Below are positions 37,300-50,418 of a DNA stretch of 64,000 bases, one piece after another; position 1 is the first letter of the stretch; each line of letters opens with the position of its first letter. The DNA is from Antedon bifida. Taxonomy: Eukaryota > Echinodermata > Crinoidea > Comatulida > Antedonidae. The notes beneath the pieces were generated by a model. The model worked only from the letters and a program-made list of their open reading frames with translations. It was not told the DNA's origin and did not search any database. A program made the translations under genes and the position numbers. The stretch lies in the NCBI GenBank assembly GCA_963402885.1, contig OY727093.1, positions 5,405,501-5,469,500 on the forward strand, given 5' to 3'.

Positions 37300-40200
37300 T
37301 ATTGTACTATTATAAAAGAGTATATTTTTTTTCTTAAATATTATACAGAAATTATAATATTTTCATTTTTTTATTGTTATTAGTATTGTTCACCTATTGT
37401 ATATTGTAGAGGGTATATTATGTTAAAACCCATTAAATTCATAATTTTAATGCAAGAAAAAAAAAGTTTTGAAAACAAAAATGTATAGATATAAATCTAA
37501 AAATAAAATACCAAATATGGTGTGCCTTACGTATATGTTAATGTACAATTCAACTTTTAACAAATGATACAATTGGGAATCTTCTTTTTTTTTCTTTTTC
37601 AAGAAATTACATATTTTCAGAATTTAAATATTTTATAAAGAAAAAAACTATATTGTTGAGAAAACCATAAATGCTGACTACTTATTTCTGTCACTTATAC
37701 AAAGTCTTCCATTAATTGTATTTTTTTTAATGTACTGTAAATAGAAAAGGGCATTATTGAAATTGCTTTAAAAACCTTTTCCCCCTAATTTTTCTTCTAG
37801 TTTTTTTATAGTTGAAAAATTTGGGTTTTGTTGATATGTAAATGAATACTTGACTGGTGACAATATTGTGATAATCATCCGATAAAGTAACTGTTTCATC
37901 TTCATGTATTATAGAAAGAGAATTGTTATGCTTACGAGTTGAGTGTATGTAAAATATTCACACATGAGAAATTCTCATAAGAAATCCATATAATGAGAAA
38001 TCTGTAGGCCTATGTGAGAAATCTGTATATGTGAGAAATCATATATAAGAAATCTGTATAATGAGAAATCCATATACTGTATAAGAAATCTGTATATAAG
38101 AAATCCATGTATCAGAAATCCATATAGTGTATCAGAAATCCATATACTGTATAAGAAATCTGTATATAAGAAATCCATGTATCAGAAATCCATATACCTG
38201 TACTGTATCAGAAATCATACTGTATAAGAAATCCATGTATCAGAAATCCATATACTGTATCAGAAATCCATATACTGTATAAGAAATCCATGTACTGTAT
38301 CAGGAATCCATATACTGTATCAGGGATCTGTAGGGCTATATATGAAATGTGTATATGTGAGAAATCCATATACTGTATCAGAAATCCATATACTGTATCA
38401 GAAAACTGTAGAGCTATATATGAAATGTGTATATGTGAGAAATCCAAATGAGAAATGTGTATATGTGAGAACTCCATATGAGAAATCCATATGTGAGAAC
38501 TCCATATGAGAAATCCATATGCGAGAACTCCATATGAGAAATCCATATGTGAGAACTCCATATGAGAAATCCATATGAGAAATGTGTACTGTATATGAGA
38601 AATCCATCTTCACCCAGTATTAGCAGCTAAGTATCTTAACCACCAAGTTACACCATCACTGCTTATACTGTATGTACTATGTAATTAACATACAGTATAA
38701 CATACTGATTGTGTATGTAATTATCATATACTGCTTGTACTGTATGGCATTATGCTAATTGTAACAATCATTCCAGTCAGTCGTTTATTTTTCTCGTTTA
38801 TTCTGCTCTTTTATTCTCTTCTAATTTAAGTATATTTGTTAAGTAAGTTTGTGTATTCAAATAGTTTAATAAATGTGTTGACTTAATGTTCAGAAAACAA
38901 CATTTAAATTGTGATGGTAATTATGCTTTTGTAAATCTTCAACTCATATTTTTCATTTAACAAATAACTTGTACACATACTTCTTACTTTTACCTTTGAA
39001 AATATCATCACTTATTTTAGTCATGTATTATGCCATAAAGGTTATTTTATAGATAATTTTTTTAAAGATTATTTTAAAATTATTATTTATCTTTTAGTGG
39101 AAAGGTAAATTAAAATATTTTACACGTTTGTTTTTAGAGAGTATAATACAATTGCCAATCTTCAGGGTTAACATATTTTCTGACCAAATATAATCCCTCC
39201 CCTGACCAAGGAATCGAGGAATTGAACCGTCCCCGACTTGTTCCCAATTATTCAATGACGCTAGGAATATACAAAAATGTTATTTAAATATTGGTATGAT
39301 AGTACAGCTTTTTGTTATATTCTTGGATTAATTTCCCCCAGGGTTTAATGATTGTAATCCGATATTTTCTGAATTCTTTCAAATGTTAAGTTTACTCGTG
39401 TAGAAATAAGTTTTCCTTGGTTTACTAGATACTACTGTATATTGTTGCAACATGTCATGCATGCACTGTCGTAGGTAATTTACTATGTGCAATAACGCAT
39501 GGTTCGTAACGAAAAGATTAAAATCACTGCATATAACTTACCTCTGAAGTACAATATGTATTAAATTAGGAAAATTATTTTCTTCATTTTTTTCAAATAC
39601 AATCCTTGATGGAAGTCCATGTTAGATTAATAAATGTAAGATTTGTTATTTGGTATCAGTACTTTATCAGGTTTGGTTATAACTTGTCAGTATAATCAAG
39701 GCAATCGTTAGATTGTCTTGGTATAATGAAACATTTGATTAACCAAACCTACCTATAATCTAAAGGTTATAACTATAGCAATTCACTTTTGTTTAATTGT
39801 GAACGTCTTTTTCAAATACATAGTATCTTGATGCTGCAGACTAAGTACTCATTAGATAACTGCAAACCTGTACAATTGTTCTTTTATTCGTATGAACTTT
39901 AATACATCTTTCTTATAAATTCTTACAGACTTTAGATATCATACATATTTCTTATAAATTGTTCTTACTAACTGATGATAGGTTAAGAAGAAGAGTTAAT
40001 ATGATTATATATTTGGATTGTACGCTTCGATTCAGTACTCTCCTAAATTGGATTAGTTTCAATAAAAAAAAACCTGTATATTCTTACAAGAAATAAGGTA
40101 TTTGCTGTTTCCATTGTTTTTATTTCCAATTGTCCATTTCTAGTGCTTGTATCAATTATACCGTTTCAGTGGGGGTACGTTTCTTGGTGACGCGGTTATA

Positions 40201-42800
40201 TATTTACTTGATTTACTTGATGTTGAGACTCGCAAAGCCGTAGCTCAAGTGTCCCTCGACGTGTTTCTATATCTTGTCTACTATAGGGGCATATGCGCGT
40301 TAAAATGTTGATGAAGATTGCGTCAACTTTGTGCTGCTTTAGGATGTCGGGATGTTACCGAAGTTTATGCAGTGTGCGACAGCGTTGCTTCAATAAATTT
40401 AGATCTGTGAGAGAAAAACAAATTTAGGCCTACGTTTATCATATTATAGGCCTACAATTATGTATAGCTAGTAATATACACCTTCAGTTTGGCCAGAGAA
40501 TTTACCACCAATCTTCAACATTGCAAACCAAACGTTTGTTCCCCTACCACCGGCAAGACAATGTGTAGCTAGTGAATTTGCATAATACATTCGGAAATCC
40601 AGGTGGTCATTATTAACTCATCAGTTCTATACCTCTCTGAACTGACCGTAGATACTATATTGGTTTCTTTAGAGGTTGTGTAGAGGGAAATTAAGCATCA
40701 TTTGGCTATTGCTGAGATTTTGCTTTAGCCTTCCAATAAAACCAATTAATTCTGACTAATAATGAAGCCTTGCTACTGTTCTTCTCAAAGTAATACAACA
40801 AATGTTAAAGATCAAATCCATATTAAATAAAATTAAATGTACCATATTTTCTTGTCACGAAAAACGGCAAATGTTGCATCTGTCAAATGTTAAAACCAAC
40901 TGTTAAAACTGAGCAAATGTTTAATCTGTTATTTCAATGTCGAATATATATATTGTAAAGAAAATAACGACTAGTTCACCACAATACTAAATTTAAAAAA
41001 GAATTTATTGCTACAACCTGTTAAATGTACAGTAATTTGTCTACAAATTGAAAAAAAATTGAAACAATATGTTAAATGTTAAAATATTAACTTGAATCAA
41101 AAGTAATTAACATTTAAAAAATACCGGTAATAATGATAACACCATAGAGCAGCAAAACTGTGATTTAAAATAAAACATAATTATTTGTTTTAAAATTATA
41201 AAATATAAAAACATTTTCTTATAATTATATAATTATTTTCTTGTAATTTGTAATACAGTATATCATTATTTTTTTTAAATTATTTATATAATTAGCAAGT
41301 GATCGGCACTCTCTCCCCCTCTGTAAAATGATGAACACATTTAAATTTTAAATCTTAAAAACAATTGTATATATAAATAAGAATAATACCGTTACATAAA
41401 AAGGATCACCGTATTGAACAATTTAATTTAATGTCCATTAAAAAATATAAGTACAGTTTTTTCTTAGTTTAAAAACCAAGCAATTAATTAAAAGTTGATA
41501 ATAGTAAACAGAATATGATACTGTTTCCTTAATAAAAAATAAGATGCTTAAAGTTTAAAACTTAAGTACAGTTGAACATGGAAAACATGGTAGTAGGTGG
41601 TAGAACATTTCCTTTACTGAACTGAATTACTGAAATATGATTTCATTTATAAATGAATACATTTCATGTTTGTATTTCATAATTTGATTTGATTATTTAT
41701 TTACTATTTAAACACACTATACATTTCTATTTAAAATTATCTATCTAGAAAAAAAAATTATAAAAAGTAGGTGATATACATTACAAATTGATCACTGAAA
41801 ATTATCATTTAGGAAGTTGTTGAAATTGAATAATTAAATTAAATTTGTTGCGATAGTTTAAGAAAGAATTAAGTATAATACAAGCCCATTGGTGGTGAAA
41901 ATGATAAAAAATTAATTTAAAAAAACAAGAAAACTAACCAATTAAATAGCACACAAATTAAATTAGTACACAACACAATAAATAATTTGTTAATAATAAA
42001 CTCTTGAAATAATGCTGGTTTAAATTGAAATTTGACGTTGAAATGGCCATACGTTAAATTGTCACTTCACTGCCTGGATAGTGTGGCGGAGCAGGCTGGG
42101 TGCCCCCACCCAATCAAATCTGCCTATGTTCATTAACAATTCAATTTTTAACGGAGTATACTAATACAGAAACATGACGACACATTAATTTAATAAAATT
42201 TAAAAGAATAAAAATATGAAAGACATCATCAATTACACTATAATCCTAAATACATTTGGTTTAAATTACTGTTATACGTGTCCTTATCAACCGACTACAT
42301 CAACCATAATTTAATTTGTTCCGAAGACCTTGATTTGACAAATTTGATTCTGTTCATACGAATTAAACTTGATCTTTTTAAAGCTATATCAATACTGTTT
42401 ACATGATAGATATGTAATTACTTACATCCGATAACATTTTACCATCGTATTAACGAATGAAGGTATATAAAGGAGTTGATACTTATTTTAATATATTTCA
42501 ATTAAAGCTTCAAAAGTTTTAGAATATATTTTACCTCTCAAAACTTATTTAACTTAGAAATAGAGTTAATTTTTAAAACCTTATTTACATATAATATATT
42601 ATATCTATATAAGAATCCCAATGCACAAAATATGCTCTATACAAAAATGAATTTCTATATAAAAGCAATCGTACGTGAAACTACGATTACAAATTCTATA
42701 AATCAATAATTGTAATGCTGTACAGTAAATGATTTGTTAATTTCTTAAATAGTATTTATTTTTCTGTTTTACATTTAATATGTTATGCATTTACAACTTC
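37300..42800. other. gene-free AT-rich region between SPATS2-like and MANSC1-like genes
   Basis: No exon-like ORF was recognised. Contents: the tail of the SPATS2-like 3' UTR, a minisatellite at 37969-38610, and from about 40900 very AT-rich DNA with many GTTAAATGT words. The two genes are convergent, so both 3' ends fall here. Confidence 0.5.
37969..38610. repeat. degenerate minisatellite (GAAATCCATAT family)
   Basis: Dozens of irregular 14-22 bp units built on AGAAATCCATATACTGTATC and GAGAACTCCATAT. Unit length and order vary, with a longer sub-repeat (AGGGATCTGTAGGGCTATAT and AAACTGTAGAGCTATATATG). The minus strand stays open in more than one frame only because of the repeat. Confidence 0.9.
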
Positions 42801-42840
42801 ATTTGAGCTCAAAGTTATGGGATAGAATTATTGCACCCTC

Positions 42841-42846
42841 TTTATT
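42841..42846 (-). terminator. poly(A) signal candidate for the MANSC1-like gene
   Basis: TTTATT on the plus strand reads AATAAA on the gene strand, about 410 bp past the stop codon. Another lies near 42755. If used, the 3' UTR contains the whole MITE-A copy 12. Confidence 0.4.
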
Positions 42847-43090
42847 ACTTCAATTTGTTCATAATTACCTCTTTTTTTTCTTTCAATTTTCTATATTTTT
42901 AAATAATCTGGTTATTTGCCAATTGGAATGTTAAGAATCTACAAATAATTCTTAAATATTAAAATTATTAATTTGACAAATTGCCATGACTAATAAAATA
43001 AATTCAAAATGTAATTTTAATGCTTTAAAAGGTATGTAAAACTATAATCAAAACTTATATTGAAAAAAATGTCTTGGACCTCTCATTGTT

Positions 43091-43247
43091 TTAAGCTCTG
43101 TCTACACTATCAAACAATTTTGACAAAAAAAGTGTGATGTGCCCAAATATGGTAATGATATGCCCAAACATGGTAGTGACATGACATCATCGTGTCCATA
43201 TATGGGCACATCACATTTTTTTGTCACATAGTGTAGACAAAGCTTTA
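43091..43247. mobile_element. MITE-A copy 12, beside the MANSC1-like stop codon
   Basis: TTAAGCTCTGTCTACACTAT on the left and GTGTAGACAAAGCTTTA on the right. The right edge is 8 bp from the stop codon at 43256-43258, so the MITE forms the first part of the 3' UTR of the minus-strand gene. Confidence 0.9.
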
Positions 43248-43255
43248 GTTTTTTT

Positions 43256-46200
43256 TCAGTTGTACATTCCATTGATAAGGTAGTCAACTTTGGAGTAATG
43301 ACGTCTCTGGTAACCTTCGTACCATCTCTTACCGAGTAAAACACAAATGGCACACGCAAATAGAACACCAAAACATAACGATGCTATTAGAGCTCCTGTA
43401 AACATAAAATATAGTGATGGTTATAAATGATAGAAAAGAAACAAAAAATCATTTTTCCAGTTAAACTAGCATGACATTTGTGCATCGTCATCTTATACAC
43501 AATTTTTAAGTTATTGTCCTAAATTTGCCTATCGATTTTCCGGACAATCGATATATTTGTGATGACAAAATCTGATTAAAATCTAGAGTTATCTATTTAT
43601 TCAACATGGGGTAAAGTATTAAAATAGGACGTCCTCTGTCGCTCTCTGTATTTGGCCAGGTGTAAATTTCTGAGAGCTAAATTTATTCTATTGTTGAAAA
43701 TTGTAATTATCCGTATATACACTTACCATTTGATGATAACTTATTGTATGCCACCTCGCTATTAAGGACCACGTTTGATACGTTCTGAGATTTTTAAAAG
43801 AATAAATAAATGTTAAAAGGAATAATAAAAAATTTGTAAAAATTATATAGAGACATGAAAGACATGTACTGTAAGGCTATCTCTTGAAAAAAGGACACCT
43901 TTCACATCCCCTACCAAGAGTAGGGGTTGGTGGTTGGAGTCTTAAGCTCTCTGTCTACACTATCAAACTTTATGTGACAAAAAAATGTGATGTGCCCATA
44001 TATAGACATGATGATGTCATATCACTGCCATATTTGGGCTCATCACACTTTTTTTTGTCAAACTAGTTTGATAGTGTAGACAGAGCTTTAAAGTAAACTG
44101 CCACCTGGGCAAAAGATATTTAGGTTAACCCCTACAGCATAAACTTTGTCCCATGTTTTTCCAGGGTCTTGGGGTTAAAACCTGTCAGATACTATTTTTT
44201 TTTCTTGTGACAAAACAACTCCACCCCCAAAGACTTGTAATAAGTCTTTGTTTATGTAGAGCATATTGTGTATTTGCTTGTCTTTGATTATTTAGGTAGA
44301 GTTTTATTAGCTACTAGCCTAGCCGACTATATGGCTATCTGGCCTCTACAGGAAACTCTCATAAAAAAATTCATTTTAATTTAAATTAATTTATAAAAAA
44401 CTTTTAAATAACTTCAGTAAACTTATCGTACCTTATTTGATTTAGTTGTAGCATCTGTAAGCAATTCAGTAACTTCAACATAGCGTGTTTCTGTTGTTGT
44501 ACTTTTCGTGATTTCTGTAGCAACTGTTGTAGTTTGTCGATTAGTTGTTGTTGGTTGCGACGGTTGCAGCGTGGTTGTTGGTGCACGAGTGGTAGTACGT
44601 GGTGCAACAGTTGTCGATGGTTTCAGTGGCGTTACAGATCCATCTAAGGCAATAAATATGTGGAAAAGTTGATGGTGATGCATTTGCTGTTAATATTGTA
44701 ATTTTGTAATGAAATTAATAATAGGATGTACGCCTACAACATCAACCGTGGTTACATGAGTGGCATTATTTTTCTTATCTGTCAATTTGTACATTTAATT
44801 TCATTTCTGATTTTTAAATTACTTTTATTATTATTTTCATTATTTAAATCAAAACTGAATAAAATAGCATGGAAGGAAGTAGGTGATGTAGTAACAAATA
44901 TAAATGAAAAATAAACAAAGTGAGCAAGTGATCATGTAATAAAGCTCAAGCTTAATGATGAATGGCTGATCTCGGTACTTGCTTTTATGTCTCCATGCTC
45001 AACAAACAAAACACACCCTCTCTCATAACCCCTAAAAATGGTGTACAGTCAAACCTCCCAAATCATAATTATCTCAAGCTAATGATGTCTATCATATCGT
45101 GATTCGTTGTGCGACAGCACAATTTATTTAATATACGGTCAAGATAAATACAAAATTATAATGTGAGTTGCAAATAAAACCAAAAAAAGAAGAAAAACGT
45201 TTTTTTTTTCTTGTCCTATTAGACCTTATATGCTATAAAAAAATACAGATAAACGATGTTTGTATAAGAATGAAACACATGCATATGGATAGTGAATATT
45301 GTGTAACAGGTTTAAACAATGTATTCTTAATTATTTTTCCGAAAAATAAGGGTGTCTAAATAATATTGACATAATTGCTCAAACATGCATAAAAAGACTA
45401 GTTAGAATGAAGGCATGCAAGAAATAATAAATGAAAAACAGATGCAATGGATAATACATGCAAAGACTATACTAATACCTTGTATCCTCGGGTATAATCC
45501 CACTTCTGGTCTAATCCCACCCCCTACTTTATGTCTGATTTCACAAACAGGCATCCCTGGGTATAGTAGTATTGACATTTGGTTTGGATGTAGGCTTTAT
45601 AGCCAGTTCAGATGAGTTTTTACAAGAAATGCTAACACATCATTTTGTTTCTATCCTGGATAAGGGTTTTCTTAGTCTTAGTCCTGCCACCCCTCAAAGT
45701 CAGCCCAATCTTTTGTTCTAGGGGGTGGGATTATAGCGGAGGAGGATATACGGTATACCGCCTGGATAAGGTGGTCTAGATGGTAGATCATCATTTCAAA
45801 TGAATTGGTTTACAATCACAACTGTGCTTTATTCATGCATGATTTTAATTATTAAATTGAGAGGGTAGAGTGAAATAGCATAAACATGACACTTTGTTCA
45901 ATATAAAACATGCAAAAACCAACTGAAAACAACATATACCTGTTACAGTGAGAGAAGAACTTTCACCAGATACTGATGTAGAGGAAATTTCACCAGATGT
46001 ATTAAGCACCACAGATGTGGAAGAACTCCTATCGGTGGTTGGGGTTGTAGAAGATTTACCAGATGTATTAGGTACAACAGATGTGGAAGATTGCCCAACG
46101 GTGGTTGGGGTTGTAGAAGTTTCACCAGATTTCTTAGGCACCACAGATGTGGAAGAATTGGAAACGGTGGTTGGGGTTGTAGACGATTCAACAGATGTAT

Positions 46201-49200
46201 GAGGCACCAGAGATGTGGAAGATTGCCCAATCGTAGGTTTGATAGCAAGAGGAAGATATGTTGTGGTTGACAAAGGTTGAACAGAAGGATTTGAAGAGGT
46301 TTCTGAAAGAGACAATGTGGAAAGCTCTATTGGTGTAGATGTTTGTTTTTGTATGTCAGATGATTCTGGTGGTAATGTTGTCATTATTTTGATGTCTGTA
46401 ATTATATCTGTTGTGGTTTCTAGCGTGGTTTCTGGTGAAAGTGTTGTTTTCAAAGGTGGTAATTTTTCTGGAGAGGTTTCTGGAGAGGTTTCAAGGTGAG
46501 AAGGGGTTGAAGTAAGAGATTGAATAGAGGTCAAAGGTTTACTATTTGGCGTTGTTGCTGCATCAGTGTCATTTTCCATTGCAATAAACAATTCCGGCCA
46601 AGTCATTGCAACATAGTCCTCTTCTGGTAAGTTTTAAAGGAAATTTAGAAGAAAAAAAAGTTTATTCTATCTATGATCAAGATACACTGTATTATTATAC
46701 CAAATATGAGACACTGTTAAAATGTAGCTATAAACCAAAGATAAAAAATAATCATAACTTATCTATAATAAAGCCCATATTAGTAGCTTCTAATTAGAAT
46801 CCCCTTTAATAAAGGATAAACTAAATCAAATCTTGTTATTAAATGTAAACAGTTTCAATAGAGATTGTTTTACTATGTATTCTGGCCAGCTGATTCAGGC
46901 ATATCATTAGTGCATTATTTGGATCAATTGTAACAACCAAAATTATGAGCATGTACATCGTAGATATACAGATAAACATATTTTAGCTACATTGTTTATA
47001 ACATAATAAAACACACACAACAAAGAAAATCATTTATCATTTTAACTTCTAGCAGCTGCTCATGAATGAAATGAAAATCAAAGAAATATAAAAAATAAAG
47101 ATTTCACATTCCTTTTATCATATTGTTTGAATATCGTAAGATAATCATTCATTCCATATTCACCAATCTCAACTCTTCACTCGCATTATAAAACAGAAGA
47201 TTATTACTGTTTTATCACATATCAATCATGTAAAGAAACATATCCATACACTATCAAACTTGTTGGCCAAAAAAAATGTGATGTGCCCAAATATGGTAGT
47301 GATATGCCCAAATATGTTACTGATATGATATCATCATTATCATATATGGGCACATCACATTTTTTGTCACATAAAGTTTGATAGTGTAGACAGAGCTTTA
47401 CATCTGTTATTACACATGATACTGAAACATATAAGCAAACAGAACATAATGAAAAAAGGGCCAAAACAGAAGTAATTATACCGTGACAAACTAGAATCCA
47501 TTTCGTATTGATCCAACTTATATTTTGCTCAGCTGTTAAAGTCAACTACTAGTTTACGGCCAACAGCTGTTGAGATAAATATCAACTAACATGCTAGGAC
47601 AGAGTGGATGAAATTGCAAGGGGAAATCCTTGAAAAGATATCATTTTATTCATGTGCTATAGATGTTCTGTTGCCATTCCTCTTTTCACAATTTATAATG
47701 TAATTAGTACTTTTATTCATACACTATAGTTATCGAAACCTTGGTTTAACCTTTCATATTAGGACTTAAAGAAACATGATATAATGAAATAATTTTAAAA
47801 TAAAAGAGAAAGGTAACTCAAAGTGTGAGTATTGTTTGAAGGGTTGCATGGCGAAATTAAATGTTGATATAAAGTTTGCGGTACACCACGTATATTCGTT
47901 CTGAAAAGAACTGTGAATTTCTCAACATTCCGATCAATATGCTTTGATCGTCCTCAGGAGTGATAACACATAGTGGTGGTCGGATGGACCCGAGTGGTGG
48001 ACACACATTCTGCAGTTCAATCAATAATCAACCAATCCTGGCTGTGGTGAGTCTATATGTCTCACATTTTTCCGTTTTTTTAATTATTTACCTTTTTAAG
48101 ATTTAATTTTAATTTTTTTTTTCCATTGAAAATAAGTCGGCCACTTTAATAAATTGTTATGCAGACTTAATAGGTTACCCCGATGTTCTTTTTAAATATT
48201 TGTATCAAATACAATTCTACCAATCATGTAATGTACAATCATTTTTCTGTGCCAGCCCTCCTTGCCAGAAGCATTAATGTAACATGATGTATGTCATTAA
48301 ACAATAATTAAATCAGGACAAAGTATAGCAGATTTTATTTAAACACTGCTTTGACATGCAGATGACATTATGTGCAGAATGTTCTGATTACATAATGTCT
48401 TCTTCTGCCCAATGTATCGATTGTTAAACGCTGCGAATCTGGACAGACTGGCCTTGGAATGTTACCGATTGATTTTTAGGAAACAGGTGTTAAAATCAGA
48501 AAAATTAAGAAAAAAAGATTTTGTTTAAAACAGTCATAATTGGGTTTAAGTGAACTTTAAATGCCCCTTGCTCGTATAGCTTACTGGCAGGATGTGATGT
48601 GTAACTAACCATGTACCGTACTGTCTACATGGGTTTCAAATTGGCCCACTAGGCCTTCATCTTTCATGATCAATTCAAGGTCATAATTTGGGCTTCTCAC
48701 GGTACTACTACTGACTATGTAAATTATATATTTCATAAATGTTTAAATTTGACCTATTTGGCTTACAGTAATCATTGTCAACAATCATCAGTATTACACT
48801 GAATTCTATACAAAAGGAGGGACTGGACTTTCTTTAGCAATGTTTACTTTGTATTCTTGAACATTAATAAACACTTACCATCTGTATCTGTATCTATTTG
48901 CCCATCATCTGTAAATGACAGAGATAAAAAAATATTTAAGATGCAGAATTGTGAATTATTGTTGAATTATGCAATAGTATATGCTTTATAACAGCAAAAC
49001 ATAACTTTTTGAAAATTGGAGTGCATGATTTTTTTAAATTAATTATTCATTGTATTTTATATATTATACAAAAGGAAGGGTGGAATTGATATGCTTAAAA
49101 TAATGTGGCGTAAAAACAACAAACCTTGGTCCAGGCCCTATTATGACTAAAGGTTTTGTATATAAATAAATTATAAATACCTGTAGAAACCACAGACACG

Positions 49201-50185
49201 GAAAACGACTCAAGATCTGTATAGGAACAGACTTCAATAGGATGACACCGTATCAGATAACAATTCTCTGACGCGTTTGTCAAATGAAAGAGTGCCAATG
49301 TACAACCTAAAAGATACGTAAATTAAGAAGTAAATACAGTTTGTAATATTAGGGATATCACACACACACATATGCATATCATATCGGTGCTTGTGTGACC
49401 AGTTAACTCTTGTACCTCCTTGTTAACTCTTTAAGATTGATACGTTATATCACACACATTTAAATGCGGATGTTACATATAAATACGGACATTAAACTGA
49501 TTGCCTCGAGATGTTTACCTCCCAAGAGAAAAGAATGGTTTTTTGTTGTTTTGTTTATGTCATTTATTATCATTATGGGGCAAATCTTTGATTAGCGAAA
49601 GCTATTTTGTTTGCTCCAATTTGCTATTGGTAAATAAAGAAAGAATAATAATAATGTGTGTAAACATATACGATGGTATAGCATAATACATTTAGACTAA
49701 CACCCCAACATGTTAAGCGAGATTAACTAGATCCTATCCAACAACTTGAAATACTGTGACTAAATCTATCAGCAGATATATTTTGGAATTAAAGCACATT
49801 CTTTTGTTCCATTACGAAACTTGTCTACAAGAAGCATCAACATGTGCAAGAAAGTGGGGGTTTCATTTGGAATCTTTTGAATATTGTGGATGGCTGACTT
49901 GGGGAAAAGGTATGGATAAAAAAAGGTAAAATGCATATGTGAATACAAACCATCACGTTGACAACAACTTTCTTGGCAGCTGTCTAAATTATCTTTGGTA
50001 ACCGCGTCTAAGAGTTTAGCGCCTCTCTTGTTTGATTCTTCAAATTCAACTGCAACATCTATGCGCTGTTCATACGTACAAGTTTGATCTACGTGTTGCC
50101 GCTTTTTGGAAGCTCGTCGTGAATTGCCAACATCAACACAAATAAAAAATGCCAAAAACAACAAAACGTTTCTTTTTAACATCAT
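43256..50185 (-). CDS. MANSC1: MANSC1-like transmembrane protein, complete coding region, 7 exons
   Basis: Exons in transcript order: 50185-49951, 49306-49181, 48908-48879, 46623-45940, 44643-44432, 43784-43727, 43395-43256 (stop TGA). The sum is 1485 nt, or 494 codons plus stop, with consistent phases. Residues 1-22 are a signal peptide (KRNVLLFLAFFICVDVG). Residues 36-105 form a MANSC domain with eight cysteines at 36, 70, 74, 75, 80, 94, 99 and 105 (motif DSCQESCCQRDGCTLALF, then CYLIRCHPIEVCSY). Residues about 135-429 are a Ser/Thr/Pro-rich stalk, and residues about 449-470 a membrane helix (GALIASLCFGVLFACAICVL). The short tail KRWYEGYQRRHYSKVDYLIN is, from memory, like the tail of vertebrate MANSC1. 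Predicted: type I cell-surface glycoprotein; the molecular function of the family is poorly known. An NAS sequon is at residue 89. The start is the first ATG of MMLKRN. Confidence 0.88.
43942..44090. mobile_element. MITE-A copy 13
   Basis: TTAAGCTCTCTGTCTACACT (2 bp insertion in the TIR) to GATAGTGTAGACAGAGCTTTA. In the intron between MANSC1-like exons 5 and 6. Confidence 0.92.
44432..44643 (-). CDS. MANSC1: MANSC1-like exon 5: threonine-rich stalk
   Basis: Encodes SVTPLKPSTTVAPRTTTRAP and onward, ending LLTDATTKSNK. It joins exon 4 by an Asp codon (G|AT) and exon 6 in phase 0. More than a third of residues are Thr. Confidence 0.85.
45475..45757. mobile_element. TIR element (TATAATCCCACCCCCTA family)
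   Basis: The left end has ACCTTGTATCCTCGGGTATA and TAATCCCACCCCCTAC; the right end has the inverse (AGGGGGTGGGATTATAGCGG, then AGGAGGATATACGGTAT). Non-coding middle. In a MANSC1-like intron. Confidence 0.6.
45940..46623 (-). CDS. MANSC1: MANSC1-like exon 4: mucin-like stalk
   Basis: The exon starts EDYVAMTWPELFIAMEND and continues as a long Ser/Thr/Pro-rich segment, ending SGESSSLTVT. It holds about 3.5 tandem units of 22 residues (SSTSVVPNTSGKSSTTPTTV type). The stalk is probably heavily O-glycosylated, by composition. Confidence 0.88.
45970..46232 (-). repeat. 66 bp coding minisatellite in the MANSC1-like stalk
   Basis: About 3.5 units of 66 bp; each has GGTGGTTGGGGTTGTAGAAG and ACAGATGTGGAAGA on the plus strand. 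66 is a multiple of 3, so the frame is kept. The units are 80-90% alike by eye. Confidence 0.85.
47244..47400. mobile_element. MITE-A copy 14
   Basis: The left TIR starts inside (CATACACTATCAAACTTG); the right end GATAGTGTAGACAGAGCTTTA is complete. In MANSC1-like intron 3. Confidence 0.88.
47842..47960 (-). mobile_element. Penelope-like end with hammerhead-like core
   Basis: Minus strand: CTGAGGA (47957-47951, fits CUGANGA), a perfect 7 bp stem CGATCAA / TTGATCG with loop AGCATA (47950-47931), then GAAT where the consensus has GAAA. Downstream it shares the CGTGGTGTACCGCAAACTTT block with 33656-33770. The fourth core base is mutated, so this copy is probably inactive. Confidence 0.6.
49181..50185 (-). 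CDS. MANSC1: MANSC1-like exons 1-2: signal peptide and MANSC domain
   Basis: Exon 1 (50185-49951) ends in QESCCQRD plus one base of a Gly codon; exon 2 (49306-49181) restores the Gly and continues CTLALFHLTNASENCYLIRC. The donor is GATG|GTTTGT and the acceptor TTTTAG|GT. The intron splits the domain between its fourth and fifth cysteines. Confidence 0.88.
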
Positions 50186-50418
50186 CACGAAGTACTGTAG
50201 CTAGAAAATAAAAATGAGTTTCATAAAATGATAATAATAATATTCTCTAGTGTGTATTATTTTGATATAAAACAATGTTATGTTGTGTAAAATTCATATT
50301 TATTATTATTATTATTTAAATATAACCTGTGATCCAAATTTAAATTTTGAATATCTGATAGTAATTTACAGTTTCACCAGCATTCTAATCACAGGAAAAG
50401 GAGAGCAAATAGACTTAC

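Noticed and set aside
37975..38613. Minus-strand open frames rich in Phe, Ile, His and Asp
   Set aside because: Products of the GAAATCCATAT minisatellite.
40180..40420. GC-richer stretch (GACTCGCAAAGCCGTAGCTC) as a possible small gene
   Set aside because: No open frame of use, no tRNA fold found, no splice signals; left as unexplained.
43102..43371. Separate minus-strand frame overlapping the last MANSC1-like exon
   Set aside because: It runs through MITE-A and uses another frame than the TM exon, which has the better splice and homology support.
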